The translations under genes and the position numbers were made by a program. A stretch of DNA of 14,185 nt. Origin: Nitrospirota bacterium. GTDB taxonomy: Bacteria; Nitrospirota_A; Leptospirillia; Leptospirillales; Leptospirillaceae. Numbering within the stretch: the stretch's first letter is position 1; every line of letters begins with the position of its first letter. Below are positions 7,972 through 14,185 of this stretch, in pieces. The stretch is taken from NCBI GenBank assembly GCA_021838765.1, contig JAKCCY010000069.1, positions 1 to 14,185 of the forward strand, given 5' to 3'. Below the pieces are notes generated by a model. The model had not been told where the DNA came from. It worked only from the letters and a program-made list of their open reading frames with translations, and ran no database searches.

Positions 7972-8130
7972 CCGGAGTCGGAGCTGTTCCTCCCGGAAGT
8001 CCGGCTGTGGAGAGGGAAGAGTCGGGAGGTGTAGCCGAAAGGCGAGAGCCCGAAAGACCTTCTTCAATCACGGATAGAACCCCCTGAATTTATTCATGGG
8101 GAGATTCAGTGAAGATACGATAGGGACCAT
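7930..8130 (+). ncRNA. Candidate omega-RNA (reRNA) with photolyase-derived guide
   Basis: The 3' end of tnpB and the roughly 138 bases after it form the usual location of the TnpB guide RNA. Several short helices can be drawn: CTCC...GGAG around the tnpB stop, CCGG-AAGT-CCGG near 8005, and a strong terminal hairpin at 8081-8101. In this RNA class the guide is the sequence read through the right end into the host. Here that is about 16-20 bases starting near 8110 (TGAAGATACGATAGGG), which lies in the photolyase gene. The 5' limit is a guess, since processing points cannot be read from sequence. The location is supported by family knowledge, while the exact extent is inferred. Confidence 0.6.
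8081..8101 (+). repeat. Terminal hairpin of the IS right end
   Basis: CCCC (8081-8084) plus TGAAT (8085-8089) pairs with ATTCA (8092-8096) and GGGG (8098-8101), leaving one bulged T at 8097. This 9-pair stem lies 8 bases inside the inferred right boundary, where IS200/IS605 elements carry the hairpin recognised by TnpA and shared with the omega-RNA 3' end. The stop codon of the N-terminal photolyase fragment (complement at 8090-8092) falls inside the loop. Confidence 0.75.
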
Positions 8131-8542
8131 TTTTCCCGGTCATCTCTTCCGGATTCGCGAGAAGGTCGGGGGGATGTATTTCTATCTTCAGACCGGCCAG
8201 AAGCATCTCTTCTGAGAGTGCGCGGTCAAAGGATCTTGCCCAAGGTTCGGTGCGCTCATTTATGGCAATTTTGTGAGATGTTGAGATTTTTGCGTAATGC
8301 AAAAGGAGGTCTTTGGTTTTTCCCCGGCCGCAAATAAGCGGACAGCCCAATTTCATAAGGGAGCGTTCGAGGTAGAGTAGGCTTTCATATAGCCACCAGC
8401 GGGACGCTCCACCTTCCTGGTCCGGAAGCGTATCGTCCCAGATGTAGACCGGGAGGACCTTTCCAGAGCGTGAAGAGTGAAAAAGTGCCGGATTGCAGGA
8501 TACCCGGAGATCATTTCTGAACCAGACGATAGAGGTTTCCAT
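8110..8542 (-). pseudogene. phrB: DNA photolyase, N-terminal (antenna) part, separated by a transposon
   Basis: The first 144 residues form the Rossmann-like alpha/beta antenna domain of a class I photolyase. It opens with IVWFRNDLRV, continues through LPVYIWDD and GGASRWWLYESL, and reaches NGPYRIF at residue 144. There it meets the transposon, adds six element-encoded residues and stops (complement of 8090-8092). The ATG at 8540-8542 has GAAGGA upstream. Joined to the C-terminal piece it gives 483 residues, close to the family's usual 450-500. The reading frame upstream of the break is clean, so the disruption is probably recent. A truncated antenna domain alone cannot repair DNA. Confidence 0.9.
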
Positions 8543-8790
8543 GGCGTTCCTTCAATGCTCTTATTGATGCCAGACTGATTTTCTGGAGAAATATGGATGG
8601 AGTTGCTTGATTTTGCAATATGCGGAGGTGGGGTTGCATGAGTCATCACCGGGGCGCTTCCTGCAAGAAACGGGCAAAATGTAAATCTTTTTGATCGCCT
8701 GGGATACCTTGGTTTGGTCCGGCCATTGTTCTTCACATCAGGGGAAAAACAGTCCGTCGATTTCGTGGGATGGATCGTGTCCGTCTTCGC
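8543..8790. other. Intergenic stretch upstream of the photolyase gene
   Basis: This 248-base stretch has no credible gene and must contain the photolyase promoter, which reads leftward. No clear -35/-10 pair was found. Frames that are open here on either strand lack ribosome binding sites and family motifs. It may also contain more of the decayed transposon listed at 8791-8907, but I could not align anything beyond that piece. Confidence 0.4.
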
Positions 8791-8907
8791 TCAAAAACGA
8801 TCCGTTCCGAACGTGTCGGTCAGATATGCACAGTACAGATCCCGCAGGATTGGATCGATCCTGCATTCGCAATGGATGAATCAACGGGATCGCGCTACGG
8901 ATTTCTC
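8791..8907 (-). pseudogene. Decayed TnpB C-terminal fragment
   Basis: The minus strand reads CECRIDPILRDLYCAYL, against CECGVGPVQRDLYSAYL in the intact TnpB nearby: 11 of 17 residues are identical. The match covers the second cysteine pair of the zinc ribbon and the third RuvC aspartate. Upstream the codons still align (E-K...S-R), but an in-frame TGA lies at 8881-8883, and a stop follows soon after at 8791-8793. No start codon or remaining TnpB body is present. This is a fossil of a separate IS605/IS1341-type element in the opposite direction from the intact one. It lies between the photolyase promoter region and the amr operon's 3' end. The homology is seen by eye; the boundaries are approximate. 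Confidence 0.72.
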
Positions 8908-8941
8908 CAGGAGGAGTCGGATGCGGGACCGAAAGTCGCCA

Positions 8942-9991
8942 CTACATCGATGGATTTGTGGAGAGAGAGCTCATGAATCCCTGTATTTTATGGTGACAGC
9001 TCCCACACTGGCTGTTTTCGTCCAGGTTTGAGGAGACGATGACAAATCTGTCACGTACGATGACGGGGGAGTGGCATGCTGGGCAGAAGGTTGTTCCTCC
9101 TTCCGGGTCATGGACATTTCCGGTATATACGAAATGGAGTCCTTCGTCCATGGCAATCCTCCTTGCCATGGAAAGTGTTCTTTTTGGGGTAGGCGGCAAG
9201 TCAAGCATTTTAAAATCCGGGTGAAAGGCGGAGAAGTGAAGTGGGACATCAAGACCAAGATTCCTTGCGATCCATCTGGAAAGCTCAGAAATTTCCTTTT
9301 CAGAATCATTGAGTCCGGGAATTAAAAGCGTCGTAACCTCAAGCCAGACATTCGTTTCCTGAGAAACATAGCAAAGAAGGTCAAGAACCGGAGCAAGGTG
9401 TCCCCCCGTGATCTTGTAGTAGAAGTCTTCGGAGAATCCCTTGAGGTCGACATTGGCGGCATCGATGAAAGGAAAAAAAGCCCGGGCGGGTTCAGGGTGG
9501 ATATATCCCGCCGTGACAGCGATTGATTTGAGACCCGCCTCCCGGCAGGCGATCGCGGTATCGATGGCAAACTCCGCAAAAATAAGGGGGTCGTTGTAGG
9601 TGAATGCCACGCTTTTGCAATGAGACTTCTTTGCCAGGCGAGCTATTTCGGAAGGGTCGGCCTTTTTTGAGAGTTGCTCCGTATTGCGGGATTTTGTCAT
9701 TTCCCAGTTCTGGCAGTTCTTGCAGGTGAGGTTGCATCCTGCGGTTCCAAATGAAAGGACCGATGTCCCCGGGTAGAAATGATTCAGGGGTTTTTTCTCG
9801 ACCGGATCCACAAAAAGCCCGGAAGTCAGACCCCATGTGGTCAGGATCATTTCTCCCTGATCCATCATGCGCACAAAGCAGGCTCCCCGCTGTCCCTCGT
9901 GAAGCCGGCAATCCCGTGGGCAAAGATCGCACTGTATCCTGCCATCCGGAAGGGTATGCCACCATTGTCCAACAACCCTTGTTTCTCCCAT
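8942..9991 (-). CDS. amrS: AmmeMemoRadiSam system radical SAM enzyme
   Basis: This 349-residue radical S-adenosylmethionine protein belongs to the AmmeMemoRadiSam trio. The SAM [4Fe-4S] cluster motif is C86-x3-C90-x2-C93 in GCNLTCKNCQNW. A preceding Cys-rich section (C21, C24, C28, C38) is typical of this PflA-like branch and probably binds metal. C-terminal CPAC and CGSC pairs, about 30 residues apart, form a likely zinc ribbon. Its substrate is unknown for the family. The ATG directly follows the amrA stop (TGAATG), so translation is coupled in the order amrB-amrA-amrS. After the last expected region (KIQGF) the protein carries about ten extra residues ending at a stop next to the TnpB fossil, so the native end may have been altered. 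Confidence 0.92.
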   Translation of the reverse strand: MGETRVVGQWWHTLPDGRIQCDLCPRDCRLHEGQRGACFVRMMDQGEMILTTWGLTSGLFVDPVEKKPLNHFYPGTSVLSFGTAGCNLTCKNCQNWEMTKSRNTEQLSKKADPSEIARLAKKSHCKSVAFTYNDPLIFAEFAIDTAIACREAGLKSIAVTAGYIHPEPARAFFPFIDAANVDLKGFSEDFYYKITGGHLAPVLDLLCYVSQETNVWLEVTTLLIPGLNDSEKEISELSRWIARNLGLDVPLHFSAFHPDFKMLDLPPTPKRTLSMARRIAMDEGLHFVYTGNVHDPEGGTTFCPACHSPVIVRDRFVIVSSNLDENSQCGSCHHKIQGFMSSLSTNPSM

Positions 9992-10564
9992 TCAGCGCTC
10001 TTTCATGGTGGTGGTTTTGTAATGGTATGCCCGGAGTTCGGGTGGGAGGGCATTTGGGGGTATTCTCCCTTTCTTCAGGAGTTCGCCGATAAATTGTGCA
10101 GGATTGGGGATCTGTTCCCAGACTTCTGGAAGATAGGTTGCCGTTCGATGCTTCCACTCGAGCAGAAGTCCTTCCCTGTTTTTTGAAATTTGCCGGGCGA
10201 GGTCCTCAAGGTCGAGAAAGAGATATTGTTCCATGGGAGAAAGAAGAGAGACACTGATCCCGAGATCCTTCAAGTGTGGTCGTGTCACTGGCAAGAATCT
10301 CGGATCATGGAAGGCGGCCGCCCGGGCGTTCTCCCGGATATCCGTTCTCAGTGGACGCGAGGGGAGCAGGGACCCTATGCAGCCGTGAAGGTTGCCGCCG
10401 AGTGTCAGTGTCACAAAGGTCGCCCCGAAAGTCCTGAGCCAGGGAAGATCCGGAAAACTCTTTTCGGGAAAACCAAGCCCTTCTTCGATGGCAGATCTGG
10501 CGATTCCGACAATGATCTGTCCTTCGCGACTTGTTTCAGGAAGGCCAGAAGGCAAATGAACCAT
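9992..10564 (-). CDS. amrA: AmmeMemoRadiSam system protein A (AMMECR1 domain)
   Basis: This 190-residue protein is a single AMMECR1 domain, a fold of unknown biochemical role conserved from archaea to humans. The hallmark motif is present as LHGCIGSL (residues 59-66), followed by RPLRTDIRENARAAAFHDPRF, another conserved stretch of the family. The usual LRGCIG arginine is histidine (H60) here. The C-terminal section, with GLLLEW, TYLPEVWEQ and the closing AYHYKT, also matches family ends. The chosen start at 10564 overlaps the end of amrB by 29 bases. A later start would cut into the first helix. The downstream amrS ATG abuts its stop. Function is inferred only from constant linkage with Memo and the radical SAM enzyme. 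Confidence 0.9.
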   Translation of the reverse strand: MVHLPSGLPETSREGQIIVGIARSAIEEGLGFPEKSFPDLPWLRTFGATFVTLTLGGNLHGCIGSLLPSRPLRTDIRENARAAAFHDPRFLPVTRPHLKDLGISVSLLSPMEQYLFLDLEDLARQISKNREGLLLEWKHRTATYLPEVWEQIPNPAQFIGELLKKGRIPPNALPPELRAYHYKTTTMKER

Positions 10565-11348
10565 ATCCGACTACCTCACTTTTGGGGCCAGCCGTATCTC
10601 CGGAGCTTCGGAGATCGAGGAGCTCGCCTTTGAGTCCTGCTTCGTGGGAGGCCATCAGAAAGCCATTTAATGGCTGTGATCCGCAGGCCATCTGATTGTC
10701 GACTGGGTGGTATTTCTCAGAAATGATGGCGGATGCTGTTCTTGTATCAAGGAGGTGAGCCTGGTCTGAAGGAAAATAGTGGGAGAGATCCGTTGAAATC
10801 ACGATCAGAGTTTCGGGGAGATTGAGCAACGTTCTTGTGACTTGTGCGACGTTTTGGACGGACGATTCTCCCGTGACCAGGGGAACGATCGGGGTCTGAT
10901 CCAGTTGAACCTTGAGAAATGGGAGCTGGATTTCGATAGAGTGTTCCTGGGTGTGAGCAGGGTCATACGCATCGACTCCGGGAAGAGATTCCAATTGTTC
11001 AACCAGTTCCCGGTCCACAGGAATATCCCCGAGAGGAGTTCTGAACGATGTTGCTGTCGAGGTGGCAATCCCCTTGAAAAAGATACGGTGTGATGGGCCC
11101 AGAATGACAACCCGTCGGGGAGGAGGGTTGGGTTTGGTCAAAAGACAGTAGGCGGATGCTGCTATTGGTCCTGAATAGAGGAGTCCCGCATGTGGAACGA
11201 CGAGAGCGCGGGGTGTCCCCCTGGCCTTAATGGAGGGAGGTGTTTTTGCGGATGCTTCATCAAGCATTCTTTCGATCAAGTCCATTAGAACGTCCGGTTC
11301 TTTCGGATAAAAAACACCAGCGACCGCGGATAATCGAACGATTGGCAT
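10536..11348 (-). CDS. amrB: AmmeMemoRadiSam system protein B (Memo-like)
   Basis: This 270-residue Memo-family protein is related to class III non-haem iron extradiol dioxygenases. Candidate metal ligands are in the usual places: H53 in VVPHAGLLYSG, H87 in LGPSH and the cysteine near 228 in MACGSQP, which correspond to the His/His/Cys site known in human MEMO1. EHSIEIQLPFL and STDLSHY are further family signatures. The start at ATG 11348 follows a perfect AAGGAGG. It opens a three-gene minus-strand operon and overlaps amrA by 29 bases. The family's physiological reaction is not settled; redox or iron chemistry is suggested by the metal site. Length is normal (260-290). Confidence 0.92.
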   Translation of the reverse strand: MPIVRLSAVAGVFYPKEPDVLMDLIERMLDEASAKTPPSIKARGTPRALVVPHAGLLYSGPIAASAYCLLTKPNPPPRRVVILGPSHRIFFKGIATSTATSFRTPLGDIPVDRELVEQLESLPGVDAYDPAHTQEHSIEIQLPFLKVQLDQTPIVPLVTGESSVQNVAQVTRTLLNLPETLIVISTDLSHYFPSDQAHLLDTRTASAIISEKYHPVDNQMACGSQPLNGFLMASHEAGLKGELLDLRSSGDTAGPKSEVVGYGSFAFWPS

Positions 11349-11353
11349 CAGAG

Positions 11354-11360
11354 CCTCCTT
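11354..11360 (-). promoter_or_regulatory. Strong ribosome binding site of amrB
   Basis: The minus strand reads AAGGAGG followed by CTCTG and the ATG, an essentially ideal Shine-Dalgarno with 5-base spacing. It fixes the amrB start and suggests efficient translation of the first gene of the amr operon. Confidence 0.85.
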
Positions 11361-11520
11361 GTAGAGGATATGAACTGACTCTACTATGACACAAAGATGA
11401 GGTTGTTAACAGAATTCATCTCGGTCAGATGTTAAGATCAGATTCGGTCGGGTGCCAGAAAGAGTTTTTTTAACAATTCTGGTTTTCCATCAATAGGGCA
11501 AGTTAACCGGGAGTTGTGCA
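11361..11520. other. Divergent promoter region between amrB and the small secreted protein
   Basis: This gap serves two divergent genes. It contains GTTAAC palindromes and an inverted repeat CCAGAA (11455-11460) / TTCTGG (11477-11482) separated by 16 bases, which overlaps a T-rich tract. On the minus strand TTAACA followed 15 bases later by CATAGT is a possible but weak amr promoter. Nothing here reaches a firm call. Confidence 0.35.
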
Positions 11521-11832
11521 ATGGAACGACCTGCTGAAAAAAAGATTCCTGGTGCATTGTTGTCATCGTTGATTGCTGTTGCCATTTTTTTTGTTCTTTT
11601 TGGAAATTCTGTCAAAGCGGGGGATCTTTCCGATCAGGCAGAAGAAGCCAAAAAATCAGCGGAGAAATCTATCACCAATGCAGCCAAAAAAACGGGCGAC
11701 TATCTCAAAAGCAATTCCTTTGATCAAGAGGTAAAACGTGTGTTTGATGGAGCGGGGAAAGCTGTCCAAAATGCGGGTGACTGGCTTGGTGGAAAGATTG
11801 ATTCGATCAGAGGAAAGGGGACTCAGAAGTAG
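11521..11832 (+). CDS. Small secreted or membrane-anchored helical protein, unknown function
   Basis: This 103-residue protein has a charged N-terminus (MERPAEKK), a hydrophobic segment at about residues 11-29, and a likely signal-peptidase site after VKA (about residue 33). The mature part is a run of Lys/Ala/Glu/Asp-rich amphipathic helices (QAEEAKKSAEKS, NAAKKTGDYLKS), ending in a Gly/Lys-rich tail. That pattern resembles small periplasmic or envelope-stress helical proteins, but I recognise no specific family. The ATG has GGGAG 9 bases upstream. The gene stands alone, convergent with the tRNA 28 bases downstream and divergent from the amr operon. No terminator hairpin follows it. Confidence 0.75.
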   Translation: MERPAEKKIPGALLSSLIAVAIFFVLFGNSVKAGDLSDQAEEAKKSAEKSITNAAKKTGDYLKSNSFDQEVKRVFDGAGKAVQNAGDWLGGKIDSIRGKGTQK

Positions 11833-11859
11833 AGGGAGTGTTGCGACGTGTTTTTGGAT

Positions 11860-11935
11860 TGGTGCGCCCGGAGAGATTTGAACTCCCGGCCCGCTGGTTC
11901 GAAGCCAGCTGCTCTGTCCCCTGAGCTACGGGCGC
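11860..11935 (-). tRNA. tRNA-Arg (anticodon TCG), CCA encoded
   Basis: A complete cloverleaf is read on the minus strand. The acceptor stem is GCGCCCG/CGGGCGC with discriminator A, and the D-stem is GCTC/GAGC. The anticodon stem is GCTGG/CCAGC around the loop CTTCGAA, the variable loop is GGGCC, and the T-stem GGGAG/CTCTC closes a TTCAAAT loop. The anticodon TCG decodes CGA (and by wobble CGG). The terminal CCA is encoded in the DNA (complement at 11860-11862). A strong promoter precedes it. Transcription runs towards the small secreted-protein gene, and no terminator is visible before that gene's end. Confidence 0.96.
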
Positions 11936-11948
11936 ATCTTATGAAAAT

Positions 11949-11976
11949 ATTATAGTGTGGGTCGAAAAAAAAGCAA
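11949..11976 (-). promoter_or_regulatory. Sigma-70-type promoter of tRNA-Arg
   Basis: On the minus strand TTGCTT (complement 11971-11976) is followed after 16 bases by a perfect TATAAT (complement 11949-11954). Transcription would start about 7 bases downstream, roughly 6 bases before the mature tRNA 5' end, which fits a short tRNA leader. Confidence 0.8.
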
Positions 11977-12342
11977 AAAACAAGAAAAAGCCCGACTGAC
12001 CTCCTCTCGCGTCAGAGCGAAACAGGCGTCCTGACTGGGGTCATCGAGGCAATTTCTATTGACTCATTCCAGACAAAAATCAGGGAATATTTGCATTCGC
12101 TAAAAATAGCTGAGCGCCCCCAGAATACGTTATCCGGAAGAATTGTCAATATATATCGGGTCATCCCGTTTTTTGCCTTGGGTTTCCGAGTCGGTTTTTC
12201 AGTTTTTTGCGGATGTGCTAGAGTTCGGAGGGATCCGAATCTTTTCCTGCCTGCTGTTTGAACATCTTTCAATCGAGCTCTCTGTCTTGAGTCTTTGCCG
12301 GATGCATGGGGGTATCATCCGGAATCAGCGAAAGGGGTTATC
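11977..12342. other. Non-coding leader region upstream of the HAD gene
   Basis: This stretch of about 366 bases has no credible gene. It holds the nested stem-loop listed at 11997-12043 and AT-rich patches around 12080-12110 and 12143-12156 that could include the promoter of the HAD-pgi operon. TTGACT at 12059-12064 is a fair -35, but its best -10 (GAATAT) is 20 bases away, so I do not call it. Small frames open here on either strand have no ribosome binding site or family signature. Confidence 0.4.
11997..12043. repeat. Nested inverted repeat (two-stem hairpin)
   Basis: TGACCTC (11997-12003) pairs with GGGGTCA (12037-12043; one G-T pair on the RNA level). Inside it GTCAG (12011-12015) pairs with CTGAC (12031-12035). 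Together they make an extended hairpin with an internal loop. There is no adjacent T-run on either strand in the right place, so it is not a standard terminator. It could be a structured leader or a protein-binding site. Confidence 0.35.
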
Positions 12343-12345
12343 TTG
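12331..12345 (+). promoter_or_regulatory. Ribosome binding site that points to a TTG start
   Basis: AAAGGGG (12331-12337) stands 5 bases before TTG 12343. The in-frame ATG at 12295 has no such site and would add 16 residues that do not look like family sequence. The TTG is therefore the better start of the HAD-family gene. Confidence 0.65.
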
Positions 12346-13051
12346 AGTTCTCGATTCCTTGAATCATTTCCTGAAAAAACAGTTTTTCTGGTTGATGTCG
12401 ATGACACTCTTTTTGACAACGACTGTTTTGAGCGCGACCTGAAGACCTGCCTCCTGAGATTGTTTGGCCCTGAGGGTGTCGTCGAGTACTGGACGATTTT
12501 GGAGGAGATCCGGAGTTCTTCCGGTTTTGCCGATTTTTTGGGGGCTGCCCAGATTTTCCGATTAAAAAAGGACCAGTCGCCCATGACTCAGGAGCTGGCA
12601 TTTTTCTTTCGGGATTATCCATTTTCAAGAAATCTCTACACTGGAGCAATTGATGTGCTCCGATATTTGAAGAGACTTGGACAGACAGTGATTCTAAGCG
12701 ATGGTGATGCGATCTTTCAGCCTATCAAGATCGATCACTCGGGGATCAGGCGCGAAGTTGACAGCCATGTGCTGATCTTCATCCACAAGGAACGGATGCT
12801 CCCCAAAATCGAGGGGCTCTATCCTGCAGACCATTACGTCATGGTCGATGATAAGCTGCGGATCCTTTCCGAGATGAAGTCGATATGGAAAGACCGACTG
12901 ACATCTGTTTTTGTTCGCCAGGGCCATTACGCCAATGATCCTGCCATTACGGCAAGGTATCCGAAGCCGGATGTGACCATTGACCGAATAGTGGATCTGC
13001 TCGATCTTCTTCCGTCCGAATTGGGCGGAACAATCAAAAAAGGAGAATCCA

Positions 13052-13065
<14 letters not shown>
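12343..13065 (+). CDS. HAD-family hydrolase (phosphatase-like)
   Basis: This is a 240-residue haloacid-dehalogenase-superfamily protein, likely a cytoplasmic phosphatase of a small phosphorylated metabolite. Motif I is DVDDT with nucleophile D18 and acid/base D20. Motif II is S119 in ILSDGD. A lysine for motif III is near K149-K155. Motif IV is the acidic pair D169-D170 in [10 protein letters not shown]. The helical region at about residues 30-100 is a C1-type cap. The start is TTG 12343, set by the AAAGGGG upstream. Alternatively ATG 12295 gives 256 residues. The pgi start lies 14 bases inside its 3' end, so the two are co-translated. The substrate is unknown; neighbouring pgi hints at sugar phosphates, but that is only context. 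Confidence 0.85.

Positions 13066-14185
<1,120 letters not shown>

Larger units (their letters stand above)
6082..8109 (+). mobile_element. IS200/IS605-family element (tnpA + tnpB) inserted in the photolyase gene
   Basis: The element of about 2028 bases carries tnpA and tnpB in the same direction plus non-coding ends of about 80 and 140 bases, a typical IS605 arrangement. Its edges were set by rejoining the photolyase. Minus-strand codons for R-I-F at the inner edge of the N-terminal half run directly into F-S-H-F-W of the C-terminal half, giving the family pattern F-x-x-F-W. The junction shares TGAA (6082-6085 and 8110-8113), so each boundary is uncertain by up to 4 bases. There are no terminal inverted repeats, as expected for single-strand HUH transposition. 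The shared TGAA may be coincidence, since this family does not normally duplicate its target. The coding part is visibly richer in G+C than its neighbours, which suggests recent acquisition. Confidence 0.88.

Noticed and set aside
6086..8109. CRISPR array or CRISPR-associated locus because of the Cas12-like nuclease
   Set aside because: No direct repeats with regular spacing occur anywhere in the window. The RuvC protein is a transposon TnpB paired with TnpA.
8714..9031. Overlapping forward frames between the photolyase promoter region and amrS
   Set aside because: They lie opposite the TnpB fossil and the end of amrS, lack ribosome binding sites and have no family resemblance.
11455..11482. 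Inverted repeat CCAGAA/TTCTGG with a T-run as a terminator
   Set aside because: The T-run is inside the loop, the stem is only 6 pairs with a 16-base loop, and no gene ends just before it.

Overview
The window is an ordinary chromosomal stretch of a Gram-negative-like bacterium that has been disturbed by at least two transposon events. Composition (close to half G+C), the pairing of YhaO/YhaN-type repair proteins with an AmmeMemoRadiSam cluster, and an IS200/IS605 element with a long TnpB would fit a Nitrospirota member such as Leptospirillum. That assignment is an impression from protein style and no search was run.

Left part (1-5074): the start of a minus-strand gene for an exported or membrane-anchored protein (1-64), a 217-base divergent promoter region with two palindromes, then a two-gene operon. 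This operon encodes an Mre11/SbcD-like metallophosphoesterase (YhaO type) and a 1175-residue Rad50/SbcC-like ATPase (YhaN type). The two genes overlap by 4 bases and probably act as a DNA-end processing complex.

Middle (5063-8542): a class I DNA photolyase gene on the minus strand, cut in two by an IS200/IS605 element of about 2.03 kb (about 6082-8109). The element carries tnpA (HUH Y1 transposase) and tnpB (RNA-guided nuclease with all catalytic residues present). A 3' non-coding tail looks like the omega-RNA (reRNA) region and ends in a terminal hairpin at the right end. Joining the photolyase halves at a shared TGAA restores a continuous 483-residue enzyme, so the element sits cleanly in the gene and the predicted TnpB guide is photolyase sequence.

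Right of the photolyase promoter (8543-8941) lies a gene-poor stretch holding a short decayed TnpB C-terminus on the opposite strand. It is the remnant of another, older element and abuts the 3' end of the next operon. That operon (minus strand, 11348 to 8942) is amrB-amrA-amrS, the conserved Memo/AMMECR1/radical-SAM trio of unknown physiological role.

Right end (11521-14185): a small secreted helical protein, a tRNA-Arg(TCG) on the minus strand with encoded CCA and a near-consensus promoter, and a roughly 370-base leader region with a nested stem-loop. A HAD-family phosphatase follows (probably TTG start), then glucose-6-phosphate isomerase overlapping it by 14 bases and running off the window. 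The most interesting material is the live TnpA/TnpB/omega-RNA element with its photolyase-derived guide, the neighbouring TnpB fossil, and the uncharacterised Amr trio.
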